DNA of 42,816 nucleotides from Lutibacter sp. (GCA_030590985.1 JAUVBX010000003.1:1-42816), one strand, 5' to 3'. Positions 18,656 through 29,459 are shown, counted from the first letter of the stretch. Made by a program: numbers and translations. The notes: generated from the sequence alone by a model not told the origin.

Positions 18656-19897
18656 TTAAGATGCCGCACGTAATTTGTGCAAAGTCGTTTTAGTTAACTT
18701 TTGAGAAGCGTATTTTTTGGTTATTTCAAGTTTTTTAGAGTCATCACTTGGCATTTCAAACATGGCATCTGTAAGAATAGATTCACATAAAGATCGTAAA
18801 CCACGAGCCCCTAACTTATATTCAACTGCTCTTTCGACAATATAATCTAAAGCATCATTTGTAAAACTTAATTTGATACCATCTATGTCAAAAAGTTTTT
18901 GATATTGTTTGGTTATAGCATTTTTAGGTTCCGTAAGAATAGCCCGTAAAGTTTTAGCATCTAACGGATTCATATAACTCAATACGGGTAGACGACCAAT
19001 AATTTCTGGTATTAACCCAAATGCCTTTAAGTCTTTTGGAATAATGTACTGCAACATATTCTCTTTGTCGATTTGATCCCCACTTTTTAAAGCATGATAG
19101 CCAACAGCTTGCATATTTAAACGCTTACTAATAATTTTATCAATACCTGAAAAAGCGCCACCTGCAATAAATAATATATTAGTGGTATCTATTTCAACAA
19201 ATTTTTGTTCTGGGTGTTTACGTCCACCTTTTGGTGGTACATTAACCACAGTCCCTTCCAGTAATTTTAGTAAAGCTTGTTGTACACCTTCTCCACTTAC
19301 ATCACGTGTTATAGAGGGATTGTCACCTTTACGTGCAATTTTATCTATTTCATCAATAAAAACCACGCCCATCTCTGCTTTAGACACATCATAATCAGCT
19401 GATTGCAATAGTCGGGTTAAAATAGTTTCTACATCTTCTCCTACATAACCTGCTTGTGTTAGTACGGTAGCATCTACGATGGCAAATGGTACACTAAGCA
19501 TTCTGGCAATTGTACGTGCTATCAGGGTTTTTCCTGTACCTGTTTCACCTACTAATATAATATTTGACTTTTCAATTTCTACTTCATTTTCATCATCCTT
19601 TTCTTGTAAAAGACGTTTATAATGATTATAAACAGCCACAGCCATTGCCCTTTTGGTTGCTGTTTGTCCAATCATATATTGGTCCAAAAATTCCTTGATT
19701 TCTCTTGGTTTTTTTATATCAAAATCAACTTTTTGAATATCTCCTAATCCTTTTTCAGAGGATTCTTCTAATACTATTTGATGGGCTTGCTCAATACAAC
19801 GATCACAAATATGTGCGTCTAATCCTGCAATAAGCACATCTGTTTCAGCTTTATCCCGTCCACAAAAGGAACATTGTATGTTTTCTTTCTTTGACAT
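18656..19897 (-). CDS. clpX: ATP-dependent Clp protease ATP-binding subunit ClpX
   Basis: N-terminal zinc finger [10 protein letters not shown]...[33 protein letters not shown]. Confidence 0.98.
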   Translation of the reverse strand: MSKKENIQCSFCGRDKAETDVLIAGLDAHICDRCIEQAHQIVLEESSEKGLGDIQKVDFDIKKPREIKEFLDQYMIGQTATKRAMAVAVYNHYKRLLQEKDDENEVEIEKSNIILVGETGTGKTLIARTIARMLSVPFAIVDATVLTQAGYVGEDVETILTRLLQSADYDVSKAEMGVVFIDEIDKIARKGDNPSITRDVSGEGVQQALLKLLEGTVVNVPPKGGRKHPEQKFVEIDTTNILFIAGGAFSGIDKIISKRLNMQAVGYHALKSGDQIDKENMLQYIIPKDLKAFGLIPEIIGRLPVLSYMNPLDAKTLRAILTEPKNAITKQYQKLFDIDGIKLSFTNDALDYIVERAVEYKLGARGLRSLCESILTDAMFEMPSDDSKKLEITKKYASQKLTKTTLHKLRAAS

Positions 19898-19903
19898 AAA
19901 TAT

Positions 19904-20563
19904 TTATGAATGCATTAAAACTTCGTCAATCATTCCATATTTTTTAGCTTCTTCGGCTTTCATCCAATAATCTCTATCAGAATCCTCTGCCACTTTCTCT
20001 AATTTTTGACCGGAATGTTTTGAAATAATTTGATACAATTCATCCTTAAGCTTTAAAATTTCACGTGCAGTAATTTCAATATCGCTAGCTTGTCCTTGCG
20101 CACCCCCTAATGGTTGATGAATCATAATACGAGAATGAGGCAAAGCAGATCGTTTTCCTTTTGTTCCAGCTGCCATTAAAACGGCTCCCATAGAAGCAGC
20201 CATACCAGTACAAATAGTAGCAACATCGGGTTTAATAAATTGCATTGTATCATAAATACCCAAACCTGCATAAACACTTCCACCAGGTGTATTCATATAA
20301 ATAGAGATATCTTTACTAGAGTCAACACTTGACAAAAACAACAATTGTGCTTGAATAATATTAGCAACATGATCGTCAATTGCAGTTCCCAAAAATATAA
20401 TTCTATCCATCATCAAACGTGAAAACACATCCATTTGTGCTACGTTTAGTTGACGTTCTTCAATAATATAAGGAGTTACACTACTGATAATTTTATCATA
20501 GTGCATACTGCTTATTCCATGGTGTTTTGTTGCGAAATCTCTAAATTCCTTTCCGTAATTCAT
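19904..20563 (-). CDS. clpP: ATP-dependent Clp protease proteolytic subunit ClpP
   Basis: [14 protein letters not shown] (Ser), [16 protein letters not shown] (His). Confidence 0.98.
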   Translation of the reverse strand: MNYGKEFRDFATKHHGISSMHYDKIISSVTPYIIEERQLNVAQMDVFSRLMMDRIIFLGTAIDDHVANIIQAQLLFLSSVDSSKDISIYMNTPGGSVYAGLGIYDTMQFIKPDVATICTGMAASMGAVLMAAGTKGKRSALPHSRIMIHQPLGGAQGQASDIEITAREILKLKDELYQIISKHSGQKLEKVAEDSDRDYWMKAEEAKKYGMIDEVLMHS

Positions 20564-20698
20564 AAGGTTTTATTATTTTGATATTGGACAAAGATACGAA
20601 GTATTATGGATTTATGATTTTTTGTTAAAACGAGTATTTACAGTCAATAAACTATACCTATAACTTTCTAGAAAAAACTATTTTGTTATAAGGTATTC

Positions 20699-21322
20699 TC
20701 ATGCGTCAGACACAGATAATTCCTCTTTTGGGAAAGCTTTCTTATTAAATAGAATTAATAAAAATACACCTATAGTTATAGCTGAATCAGCTACATTAAA
20801 AATTGCATTAAAAAAAGTAAACGTTTTACCTCCAATAAATGGTATCCAAGATGGTAATGTTGCATTTTCAATAATGGGGAAATAAAACATATCTACTACT
20901 TTTCCATGAAATAAACTTGCATAATTATTTTCAGCGAATAAAGTGGCTACTTGGTTGTGTTGTGGATCATCAAATAAGAGTCCGTAAAATAGTGAATCAA
21001 TAATGTTACCTATAGCACCAGCAATAATTAAAGAAATTGCAACTATAAGTATTTGATGTTTCTTGCTCTTTATAGAATCATACAACCAATAGGCAATACC
21101 TGTTACAGCAAACAATCTGAAAATAGTCAATAACAATTTCCCTGTTTTTCCACCAAACTCTGTTCCCCATGCCATACCATTATTTTGTACAAAATGAATT
21201 CTAAACCAACTCCAATCTTGTACATAGATAGTCTCACCCAACTCAAAATGAGTTTTGACATAAATCTTACTAATCTGATCTATCAGTAAAATTATAATGA
21301 TAATAAAAAATGCTTTTTTCAA
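20699..21322 (-). CDS. lspA: Lipoprotein signal peptidase (signal peptidase II)
   Basis: IAGAIGNIIDSL, VVDMFYFP, FNVADSAITIG. Confidence 0.95.
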   Translation of the reverse strand: MKKAFFIIIIILLIDQISKIYVKTHFELGETIYVQDWSWFRIHFVQNNGMAWGTEFGGKTGKLLLTIFRLFAVTGIAYWLYDSIKSKKHQILIVAISLIIAGAIGNIIDSLFYGLLFDDPQHNQVATLFAENNYASLFHGKVVDMFYFPIIENATLPSWIPFIGGKTFTFFNAIFNVADSAITIGVFLLILFNKKAFPKEELSVSDA

Positions 21323-21445
21323 ACTGCTAGTTTAATTTTTGGCGAATTTATAACTATTTACCGAAATAGATTAAAAAAATATATTTAGTATATGCAAATC
21401 TAAGTGTAAAATAGGAGAATAATTTATTTTATTTATTTTTGACAA

Positions 21446-22291
21446 ATGGTACATCAACTACTTACATATGCATTAAAAAAAGCCAAGAAGCTGCCTTTAC
21501 GTAAAGACACTAAATACATTTTATTTAGCGATTTGCACAAAGGAGATAATAGCTATGCTGATGACTTTGCGCACAATATGCGTATTTATAAGGAGGCGCT
21601 ACATCATTATTATAAAAACGATTTTACTTATATAGAATTAGGTGATGGTTTAGAACTTTGGGAAAACAGGAAAATAAAACCTATAATCAAAGCCCACCAA
21701 GTAATTTTTGATTTACTTAAAGATTTTCATGAACAAAATAGACTCTATTTATTATATGGAAACCACGATATGATTATGATGTATCCCTTTATGGTTAAAA
21801 AATTTCTAGGAACGGTATTTACCGATTTAAAGTATTATGAAAGCATCTTACTCCAAGCAGAAAATCCTAATCATAATTTATTATTAGTCCACGGACACCA
21901 AGCCGATTACATGAATTATCTCTTTTGGTGGTTTCATCGATTTTTAGTTCGATATGTATGGAAACCACTTCAATTAATTGGCATTAATGATCCTACGAGT
22001 CCAGCTAAAAATTATAAGGGACTTATTAAGGTCGAAAAACGTATGAAAAAATGGATTCTAAAGAATGACAATCAATCTGTTATCTTTGGACATACACATC
22101 GACCTCGATTTCCTAAAGCCATAGATATTCCTATGTTTAATACAGGAAGCTGTGTACATCCAGATTCTATAATCGGTATTGAAATTGAAAATATGCAGAT
22201 TAGTCTAATAAAATGGGAAGATGATGTCAATACTCAAAAAACAATAAAGGTAGTGCTAGAAGGACCAATAAATTTGGAGGGATATTGGTAA
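21446..22291 (+). CDS. Metallophosphoesterase family protein
   Basis: LFSDLHKGDN, LGDGLELW, YGNHD, LVHGHQAD, FGHTHRP. Confidence 0.93.
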   Translation: MVHQLLTYALKKAKKLPLRKDTKYILFSDLHKGDNSYADDFAHNMRIYKEALHHYYKNDFTYIELGDGLELWENRKIKPIIKAHQVIFDLLKDFHEQNRLYLLYGNHDMIMMYPFMVKKFLGTVFTDLKYYESILLQAENPNHNLLLVHGHQADYMNYLFWWFHRFLVRYVWKPLQLIGINDPTSPAKNYKGLIKVEKRMKKWILKNDNQSVIFGHTHRPRFPKAIDIPMFNTGSCVHPDSIIGIEIENMQISLIKWEDDVNTQKTIKVVLEGPINLEGYW

Positions 22292-22293
22292 TT

Positions 22294-22349
22294 GATAGTT
22301 GGTAGTTGACTAAGAATTAAGGACTAAAGACTGAGAACTAGAGACTACA
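22294..22349. repeat. Degenerate heptanucleotide array, 8 units (consensus GACTANN)
   Basis: gatagtt-ggtagtt-gactaag-aattaag-gactaaa-gactgag-aactaga-gactaca. Confidence 0.85.
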
Positions 22350-22704
22350 TAAAGCGTTCAGGCTTATTCATCATATAGCTAATAAGTTTTCCAACCTCAA
22401 TATTATTGTTTTCTAATTTCTTTCTAGTGTCTTTGGATATATAGTCACAGGCATATGCAAATTCTATCCAAACAAGTGTTTCAGAATTCTCAGCATTAGA
22501 ATCTGATAATTTACTAATAAAGTGTTTTGGGTATATTCTTTTTCGATACGATTCAGCAATGTTAGCACAAACGGAACGAGAAGACCTTCTTATTTGATCT
22601 GTTAATGAATAGGTTTCCTCTTTTGGGAAGGATTTAGATAATTCAAAAATTTCCATAGCTAATTTAAAACCTTTTTTATATGCAATTAATTTTCTAAATC
22701 CCAT
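22345..22704 (-). CDS. Four-helix-bundle protein (S23 rRNA intervening-sequence/IVP family)
   Basis: MGFRKLIAYKKGFKLAMEIFELSKSFPKEETYSLTDQIRRSSRSVCANIAESY. Confidence 0.93.
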   Translation of the reverse strand: MGFRKLIAYKKGFKLAMEIFELSKSFPKEETYSLTDQIRRSSRSVCANIAESYRKRIYPKHFISKLSDSNAENSETLVWIEFAYACDYISKDTRKKLENNNIEVGKLISYMMNKPERFM

Positions 22705-22750
22705 AATTATCTATATTTTTCTACAATTTATTAGTTTCAAATATTTTTTA

Positions 22751-22806
22751 GACTATACACCAAGAACTATAGACTATAGACTATAGACTATAGACTACAA
22801 ACTAGT
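22751..22806. repeat. Heptanucleotide array, 8 units (GACTATA-rich)
   Basis: gactata-caccaag-aactata-gactata-gactata-gactata-gactaca-aactagt. Confidence 0.9.
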
Positions 22807-23946
22807 TACCTCCTTCGCATGCAACAACCTCGTCAATTTAATAGATAAATCTAATAAAACAATTTTCGCATTGCCATTTCTTTGGATATGATAAATAGCC
22901 TCGCTAAGTTCGTCTGTTATTTCAATAATATTTCCATTGTGAATAAAAGGTGCAAAGTTTTCTAATTTAAAACCTTCTGTTTTGGGTTCAAAATAAACTA
23001 GATTATCTGCTTTGTAATTTAAAAGCATTGCTTGACGAAATACTTCTATACAATATTCTAAAAATTGTTTTTGAGTCTCTCGACCTTTACCCGCTATTTC
23101 ATTACTCCAACCGATTAAATCATTAATTATACTCGCATTTCCTTTAGCTCTAAAAGCTGCTCTAACCCAAGCTACAAACCATTGTTCGAAAATAATCTCG
23201 TCTGGATTTTCTCTTGTCAATTTTAAGGCTTTATTATAACTGCCATCCGCTTGATGTGCTAGTTTTTTTGCTTCTTTTAGATTAATATTCTCTCGTGAAA
23301 CTAAAGAATCAATTATTTCTTGTTCACTTAAATTACCAAAATGTAAAACTTGGCAACGAGAACGAATTGTACTTATAATTTGTTCTTCATCTTCCGTAAC
23401 TAATAAAAAAATGGTTTTTTCGGGAGGTTCCTCAATAAGTTTTAATAATTTGTTTGCTGCAGCTATGTTCATTTTTTCAGGCATCCAAATAATCATAACC
23501 TGATAGGTCCCTTCGTAAGGTTTTAACTTTAGAGCTTTAACAATTTCTTTGGCCTCATCTACCCCAATCTGACCTTGTTTATTTTCGATTCCAATATATT
23601 GATACCAATCAAATAAACTAGCGTATGGGTTTTCTAATAAAAATTCCCGCCATTCTGTTAGAAATAAATTACTAATAGGGTGTTTTTTTACTCTGTCATT
23701 TGCTGCAACAGGAAACGCAAAGTGTAAATCAGGATGTTGTAACTTTTCGCATTTCTGACTACAAACATCAGGATTTTTATGTATCGCACAAATCAGATAA
23801 GATGCATAAGAAATTGCCATAGGTAATGTACCAACTCCTTCTTTTCCAACAAATAACTGTGCATGAGACACACGTTTATTATCAACTGTCTGTTTTAGGT
23901 AATTAACTAAATAGGTTTGCCCTATGATTTGTTCAAAATTCAACAT
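22795..23946 (-). CDS. holB: DNA polymerase III subunit delta'
   Basis: IIGQTYLVNYLKQTVDNKRVSHAQLFVGKEGVGT; MNIAAANKLLKLIEEPPEKTIFLLVTE; STIRSRCQ. Confidence 0.93.
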   Translation of the reverse strand: MLNFEQIIGQTYLVNYLKQTVDNKRVSHAQLFVGKEGVGTLPMAISYASYLICAIHKNPDVCSQKCEKLQHPDLHFAFPVAANDRVKKHPISNLFLTEWREFLLENPYASLFDWYQYIGIENKQGQIGVDEAKEIVKALKLKPYEGTYQVMIIWMPEKMNIAAANKLLKLIEEPPEKTIFLLVTEDEEQIISTIRSRCQVLHFGNLSEQEIIDSLVSRENINLKEAKKLAHQADGSYNKALKLTRENPDEIIFEQWFVAWVRAAFRAKGNASIINDLIGWSNEIAGKGRETQKQFLEYCIEVFRQAMLLNYKADNLVYFEPKTEGFKLENFAPFIHNGNIIEITDELSEAIYHIQRNGNAKIVLLDLSIKLTRLLHAKEVTSL

Positions 23947-24056
23947 TATCTACGACTTCAATTTATGCAAAAGTAGGGAATAAAATTGTACTTTTGGTTC
24001 TCAGAATACCACACTAATGTGCGGCACTCTAACAGATATAAAAATAACTAAACGAT

Positions 24057-25250
24057 ATGCAAATTAAAGACCTATCAAGTATTGATTTTAACAACAAAAA
24101 AGCACTAATCAGAGTAGATTTTAACGTGCCTTTAAATGAAAGTTTTGAAATAACAGATGCTACGCGAATCCTATCTGCCAAACCGACTATTGACTATATT
24201 TTAAATCAAGGTGGTTCTGCTATTTTAATGTCACATTTAGGTCGTCCAAAAGGAAAAGATAATACCTTTTCACTAGGTCACATAGTAGATAATGTCAGCG
24301 AAATAATGAGTGTAGCTGTAAAATTTGTACCAGATTGCATTGGAGATAAAGTTCGTAATGCTGTTACAAATTTACAACCAGGTGAGGTTTTATTATTAGA
24401 AAATTTACGTTTTTATCCAGAAGAAAAAGCTGGTGATATTTCCTTTGCTAAACAATTAGCCGAATGGGGAGATATCTATGTAAATGATGCCTTTGGTACG
24501 GCACATAGAGCACATGCATCGACAGCGATTATTGCCCAATTTTTTGATACAAAAAAATGCATTGGGTTACTATTGGAAAAGGAACTTAAAAATATTGGAA
24601 AAGTATTGACTGACAGTAAAAAGCCTGTAACAGCTATTTTAGGTGGGGCAAAGATATCCTCTAAAATTGGAGTAATTGAAAACATCTTAGACAAAGTAGA
24701 TCATATTATTATTGGTGGTGGTATGTCCTTTACTTTTATTAAAGCACAAGGAGGCCAAATAGGTAATTCTCTTTGTGAAGATGATAAGATGGAATTAGCA
24801 CTAGAAATATTGGAAAAGGCAAAAACAAAAGGAGTCAAAATTCATTTACCACTAGACACTGTAATAGCAGATGAATTTAGCAATGATGCCAATACTCAAA
24901 TTGCTTCTATTGATGAAATTCCTGATGGTTGGATGGGCTTAGATATTGGACCAAAAACTGAAATAGCCTTTGCATTCATAGTTATGCAATCGAAAACTAT
25001 ATTATGGAACGGACCTATGGGTGTATTTGAAATGTCAAATTTTGCTATTGGAACTAAGGAATTAGGATATGCAATTGCTGACACTACCAGAGAAGGTGCC
25101 TTTAGTCTAGTAGGTGGTGGTGATAGTGTTGCAGCAGTTAAAAAATTTAGATTAGACAAAAAAGTTAGTTACGTATCAACAGGAGGTGGCGCCATGTTAG
25201 AAATGCTAGAGGGGAAAACCTTACCTGGTGTGGCGGCTATTTTGGAATAG
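24057..25250 (+). CDS. pgk: Phosphoglycerate kinase
   Basis: [47 protein letters not shown]. Confidence 0.98.
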   Translation: MQIKDLSSIDFNNKKALIRVDFNVPLNESFEITDATRILSAKPTIDYILNQGGSAILMSHLGRPKGKDNTFSLGHIVDNVSEIMSVAVKFVPDCIGDKVRNAVTNLQPGEVLLLENLRFYPEEKAGDISFAKQLAEWGDIYVNDAFGTAHRAHASTAIIAQFFDTKKCIGLLLEKELKNIGKVLTDSKKPVTAILGGAKISSKIGVIENILDKVDHIIIGGGMSFTFIKAQGGQIGNSLCEDDKMELALEILEKAKTKGVKIHLPLDTVIADEFSNDANTQIASIDEIPDGWMGLDIGPKTEIAFAFIVMQSKTILWNGPMGVFEMSNFAIGTKELGYAIADTTREGAFSLVGGGDSVAAVKKFRLDKKVSYVSTGGGAMLEMLEGKTLPGVAAILE

Positions 25251-25252
25251 GA

Positions 25253-25266
25253 GCTGTGGGCTGTAG
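25253..25266. repeat. Two-unit heptanucleotide repeat (GCTGTGG-GCTGTAG)
   Basis: Intergenic tandem heptamer immediately after pgk stop. Confidence 0.5.
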
Positions 25267-25290
25267 GTAAAATTAAACTATTTTCAAAAA

Positions 25291-26331
25291 ATGATTTATA
25301 CAACAATTCCTAATACAGATATCAAAGTCAGTAAAATTTGTTTAGGTACAATGACCTTTGGGGAACAAAATACCGAAACAGAAGCACACAAACAATTAGA
25401 CTATGCGTTAACTGAAGGTGTAAACTTTGTTGATACAGCAGAATTTTATGCAGTACCTGGTCGAACTGAAACACAGGGACTTACTGAAAAATATATTGGG
25501 AAATGGCTCCATAATTGTAAAAATAGAGATCAAATAATACTCGCAACAAAAATTACAGGTCCAGGTCGAAACATGGATTATATTCGTCCTAATTTAGGCT
25601 TTAGTAAAGAAGCTATCTACGAAGCCATTGATAATAGTCTGCGGAGATTACAAACTGATTATATAGACTTGTATCAACTACATTGGCCTGAAAGAAATAC
25701 TAATTTTTTTGGATCACGTGCTTATAACCATTCTGATAAAGAAACTTGGCAAGATAATTTTTCACAAGTTGTAAATACCCTCGATGAATTGGTAAAAGCT
25801 GGTAAAATACGCCATTATGGTTTGTCAAATGAAACCCCATGGGGTGTAATGCGACATCTTGAAGAATCAAAAGAACACAATTTAACTCGGTTAAAAACCA
25901 TTCAGAATCCTTATTCATTGTTAAACCGAACTTATGAAGTGGGACTAGCTGAGGTGACAATGCGAGAAAAGTTAGGATTGTTAGCATATTCACCCATGGC
26001 TTTTGGCATTTTATCTGGAAAATATTTATATGGTAAAAAACCAAAAAATACACGTATAACATTGTTTCCACAGATGTCACGTTATAACAATTCACAAGTT
26101 AATGCTGCTGTTGAAAGATACGCTGCTTTAGCAGAAAAATACAATATGAGTTTGGCACAATTTGCATTAGCATTTGTAAATCAACAAGCCTTTGTAACCA
26201 GTACAATTATCGGAGCTACGAACATGACACAATTGCAAGAAAACATCAAAAGCATCGAGTTAGTTTTGTCTGATAATATACTTAAAGAAATAGATGCTAT
26301 TCAAGAGTTACATCCAAATCCTGCACCTTAG
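25291..26331 (+). CDS. Aldo/keto reductase (Tas-like)
   Basis: NTDIKVSKICLGTMTFGEQNTE...VDTAEFYAVP...YIDLYQLHWPERNTNFFG. Confidence 0.95.
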   Translation: MIYTTIPNTDIKVSKICLGTMTFGEQNTETEAHKQLDYALTEGVNFVDTAEFYAVPGRTETQGLTEKYIGKWLHNCKNRDQIILATKITGPGRNMDYIRPNLGFSKEAIYEAIDNSLRRLQTDYIDLYQLHWPERNTNFFGSRAYNHSDKETWQDNFSQVVNTLDELVKAGKIRHYGLSNETPWGVMRHLEESKEHNLTRLKTIQNPYSLLNRTYEVGLAEVTMREKLGLLAYSPMAFGILSGKYLYGKKPKNTRITLFPQMSRYNNSQVNAAVERYAALAEKYNMSLAQFALAFVNQQAFVTSTIIGATNMTQLQENIKSIELVLSDNILKEIDAIQELHPNPAP

Positions 26332-26345
26332 ATTAGTTGTCTTTA

Positions 26346-27602
26346 TTAGCTTAGTTCACTTTTCACATACTGTATAATCTTTTGGGTAGCCCCAATATTA
26401 GTATGAATATATTTTAAGGCTATCGCTCCTGCCTTTTTTGTATGCTCTTTGTTATTATAAAATTCTTGTAATTGTTTGTTGAGACTATTTTGTGAATTAA
26501 TTTCAAAACAAGCATGACTTAGAATTAAATCATTTGCTTCTTTAAATTTTTGATAATTTGGAGCAATAATAATTGGGATTCCATAAGTTGCAGGTTCTAA
26601 TATATTGTGGATTCCTGCTCCAAATCCACCTCCAACATAGGCCACATTTGCATAACTGTATACACTGGTTAAAATACCGATTGAGTCAATAATAAGCACC
26701 TGAACATCTAAAATATTTTGTGTATTAGCTTTTGAAAATATAAGCGTTTTTTTATTTATTTTTTGTATCAGTTTGTCAATATCTGCACTATTTATATTAT
26801 GTGGAGCAACAATAAAACGCTCTTGGTCTGAGGCATATTTATTAATATACTCGACCAGTAATAATTCATCTTTTGGCCACGTACTTCCTGCCACTAGCGT
26901 ATGGTGTTCATTTACAAATTTAGATAGTAATGGAAGTTCAATTTTTTGTTCAATAAGATCAGATACACGATCAAAACGGGTATCTCCACTATGTGTAACA
27001 TTACTAAAACCGATAGTATCTAGAAGCTTTACTGAATCATCATTTTGCACAAAAAAATGACAGAATGTTTTTAAAGAATTTCGAAACCATTTTTTATTTT
27101 TCTTAAAAAAGACTTGATTCTTTCTAAAAATTCCAGAAATTAAAATTGTTTTAATATTTTTCTGTCGCAACTCTAATAAAATATTTGGCCAGAATTCATA
27201 CTTTACAAAAATCGCCAATGTAGGATGTATTGACTCGATAAATCGAATTGCATTTTTCCTTGTATCTAAAGGCAAGTAAACTACTACATCAGCATATTCA
27301 TAGTTCTTACGAATTTCATAACCAGAAGGAGAAAAAAAAGATAAAACCAATTTGTAATTTGGATATAGTAATTTGAGTTTTTCTAACACAGGTCTGCCTT
27401 GTTCGAATTCTCCCAAAGAAGCACAATGCATCCATATTGTTTGATCAGACGGAGTTAAATTCTCTTGAAGCATAGCAAAAATTTGCTTTCTTCCATTCAC
27501 AAAAAGTTTTATTTTTGGATTGAATAATGCAATCAGAGGTATAAAAGCATTTACCAAAAATAGGAGTATGTTATACAGATTTTGCATCTCACAAAGGTAC
27601 AA
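26346..27602 (-). CDS. waaA: 3-deoxy-D-manno-octulosonic acid transferase
   Basis: MHCASLGEFEQGRPVLEKL, AIFVKYEFWPN, AGSTWPKDE, YVGGGFGAGIHNILEPATYGIP. Start may be ATG at 27587. Confidence 0.94.
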   Translation of the reverse strand: MYLCEMQNLYNILLFLVNAFIPLIALFNPKIKLFVNGRKQIFAMLQENLTPSDQTIWMHCASLGEFEQGRPVLEKLKLLYPNYKLVLSFFSPSGYEIRKNYEYADVVVYLPLDTRKNAIRFIESIHPTLAIFVKYEFWPNILLELRQKNIKTILISGIFRKNQVFFKKNKKWFRNSLKTFCHFFVQNDDSVKLLDTIGFSNVTHSGDTRFDRVSDLIEQKIELPLLSKFVNEHHTLVAGSTWPKDELLLVEYINKYASDQERFIVAPHNINSADIDKLIQKINKKTLIFSKANTQNILDVQVLIIDSIGILTSVYSYANVAYVGGGFGAGIHNILEPATYGIPIIIAPNYQKFKEANDLILSHACFEINSQNSLNKQLQEFYNNKEHTKKAGAIALKYIHTNIGATQKIIQYVKSELS

Positions 27603-27662
27603 ACAAAAAAAGTAGCCTCATTGTAAACAACAGGGCTACTTTATATTGTAAAAATCAATCAA

Positions 27663-27923
27663 CTAAGCTTCTACTGGATCGATAGAAACATATGATCTAT
27701 TATCTCTTTTTTTTGTAAATACAACAATTCCATCTACTCTAGCATGTAATGTATGGTCTTTACCCATATATACATTTTCACCTGGATTGTGTTTAGTACC
27801 TCTTTGACGTACAATTATATTTCCAGCTAAGGCAGCTTGCCCTCCGAAAATTTTAACGCCTAATCGTTTCGATTCCGATTCTCTACCGTTCTTAGAACTA
27901 CCTACTCCTTTCTTATGAGCCAT
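27663..27923 (-). CDS. rpmA: 50S ribosomal protein L27
   Basis: [29 protein letters not shown]...[18 protein letters not shown]. Confidence 0.99.
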   Translation of the reverse strand: MAHKKGVGSSKNGRESESKRLGVKIFGGQAALAGNIIVRQRGTKHNPGENVYMGKDHTLHARVDGIVVFTKKRDNRSYVSIDPVEA

Positions 27924-27956
27924 AATTATAAATTTTTAAAGTTACTATTCAGGTAT

Positions 27957-28670
27957 TTATTCAATACCTCCTTTAACGTTGTCTTGCCATTCTTTTAATT
28001 CATCCCATTTTCCATCAGCAGCCATTTTTGCTTGTTTTGGCCATGAATCAGGATTTTTAGATGCATATCGTGGTCCTGCTGCTGCCAATATCTTTTGTAA
28101 CTTTTCAACTTTAGCTTTTGCTAATTTAGCGAAAGTATCAATTCCTGCTTCAACAAACAAACCCGCAATTTTAGGTCCGACTCCTTCTACTTTTTTCAAA
28201 TCATCTGCTTTAGGTGTCGCTTTTTTAGGAGCAACTTTTTTAGCAGCTGGTTTTACAGCAGTTTTTGGGGATTCTTTTTTAACTACAGATTTCGATTTAG
28301 GTGTCGCTTTTTTTGCAACAGGCTTTGTAGTTTCTTTTTTAGCTTTAGCAGGCTTGTGACCTGTTACAGCAATACTAAGCACTTGAATTTCTGTAAAAGC
28401 TTGTCTATGGCCGTTTTTTACACGGTATCCTTTACGACGTTTTTTCTTAAAAACGATTACTTTGTCCCCTTTAAGGTGACTTAAAATTTTAGCCGTTACA
28501 GCGGCTCCTGCTATAGCTGGGGCGCCAATAGTCACTTTGCCATCGTCTAATAAAAGCACCTTATCAAAGGTTACTTTATCACCTTCTTTACCAGGTAAAC
28601 GATGAACAAAAACTTTTTGGTCTTTTGCAACTTTAAATTGCTGCCCTGCCATCTCTACGATTGCGTACAT
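27957..28670 (-). CDS. rplU: 50S ribosomal protein L21 with C-terminal basic linker and helix-hairpin-helix-like extension
   Basis: N-terminal L21 ([14 protein letters not shown]...[23 protein letters not shown]) then Lys/Ala/Pro linker and [38 protein letters not shown]. Confidence 0.97.
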   Translation of the reverse strand: MYAIVEMAGQQFKVAKDQKVFVHRLPGKEGDKVTFDKVLLLDDGKVTIGAPAIAGAAVTAKILSHLKGDKVIVFKKKRRKGYRVKNGHRQAFTEIQVLSIAVTGHKPAKAKKETTKPVAKKATPKSKSVVKKESPKTAVKPAAKKVAPKKATPKADDLKKVEGVGPKIAGLFVEAGIDTFAKLAKAKVEKLQKILAAAGPRYASKNPDSWPKQAKMAADGKWDELKEWQDNVKGGIE

Positions 28671-28697
28671 AAGTTTTTGATTATAAATTTATTATAC

Positions 28698-28874
28698 TTA
28701 ATTATGCCTTAAATCATTCCAAGGCGGGCGCAAAGATACTATTTTAATTAAGAAAAAGAAATTTAGAATTAGGAAAAATATGAAAATAATAACCCATGCC
28801 AATATTACTATGTAGCTATATATATTAAAAAGTTGAATTTTTCCAACTTCCCATACCAAATTAGACATAGACAT
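28698..28874 (-). CDS. Possible small single-TM protein (58 aa)
   Basis: Manual translation: MSMSNLVWEVGKIQLFNIYSYIVILAWVIIFIFFLILNFFFLIKIVSLRPPWNDLRHN; below track cutoff, overlaps rplU promoter region. Confidence 0.2.
   Translation of the reverse strand: MSMSNLVWEVGKIQLFNIYSYIVILAWVIIFIFFLILNFFFLIKIVSLRPPWNDLRHN
28731..28738 (-). promoter_or_regulatory. Putative Bacteroidota -7 box (TATCTTTG) for rplU-rpmA
   Basis: Plus-strand CAAAGATA about 60 bp upstream of rplU start. Confidence 0.5.
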
Positions 28875-28880
28875 TACTTT

Positions 28881-29459
28881 CTAATGCACAAACAAACCTT
28901 GGATATTAAAAGCAAATAACTTAACAGCAATAGCTAAAAGAATAACTCCAAAAATTTTACGAATAACGGACAGGCCGCCTTTCCCAAATAAATTTTCTAA
29001 AAATCTAGATGATTTTAACACACCATATACAAATATGATATTTACGATAATAGCTATTAAAATATTAATGGTTTCAAATTCTGCTTTTATCGATAAAATT
29101 GTTGTCATACTACCCGCTCCAGCAATTAATGGAAATGCTAGAGGCACTACACTTGTTGTTTCAGGTGCATCATCTTTATAAAGTTTAATCCCCAAAATCA
29201 TTTCTAGTGCTAAAAAGAGTAATACAAATGATCCTGCTACTGCAAAAGAGTTTACATCAATACCAATAAGATTTAATAAACCTTCTCCAATAAATAAGAA
29301 AGCTACCATAATTAATGCTGAGACTATAGATGCTTTTTCTGATTGAATATGCCCCACTTTATTTCTTAAATCTATGATAATAGGAATACTTCCAATAATA
29401 TCTATTACTGCAAATAAAATCATCGTGGCAGTAATAATTTCTTTGATGCTAAAATTCAT
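28881..29459 (-). CDS. MarC-family integral membrane protein
   Basis: Polytopic; PLAFPLIAGAGSMTTILS. Confidence 0.93.
   Translation of the reverse strand: MNFSIKEIITATMILFAVIDIIGSIPIIIDLRNKVGHIQSEKASIVSALIMVAFLFIGEGLLNLIGIDVNSFAVAGSFVLLFLALEMILGIKLYKDDAPETTSVVPLAFPLIAGAGSMTTILSIKAEFETINILIAIIVNIIFVYGVLKSSRFLENLFGKGGLSVIRKIFGVILLAIAVKLFAFNIQGLFVH

Noticed and set aside
22751-22806. Possible CRISPR array
   Set aside because: The repeats are 7 bp with no spacers; they are contiguous heptads.
25700-26095. Minus-strand ORF (131 aa)
   Set aside because: Antisense to the aldo/keto reductase; no recognisable motif.
27979-28359. Plus-strand ORF (126 aa)
   Set aside because: Antisense to the low-complexity Lys/Ala linker and HhH region of rplU, which produces a long open frame by composition.
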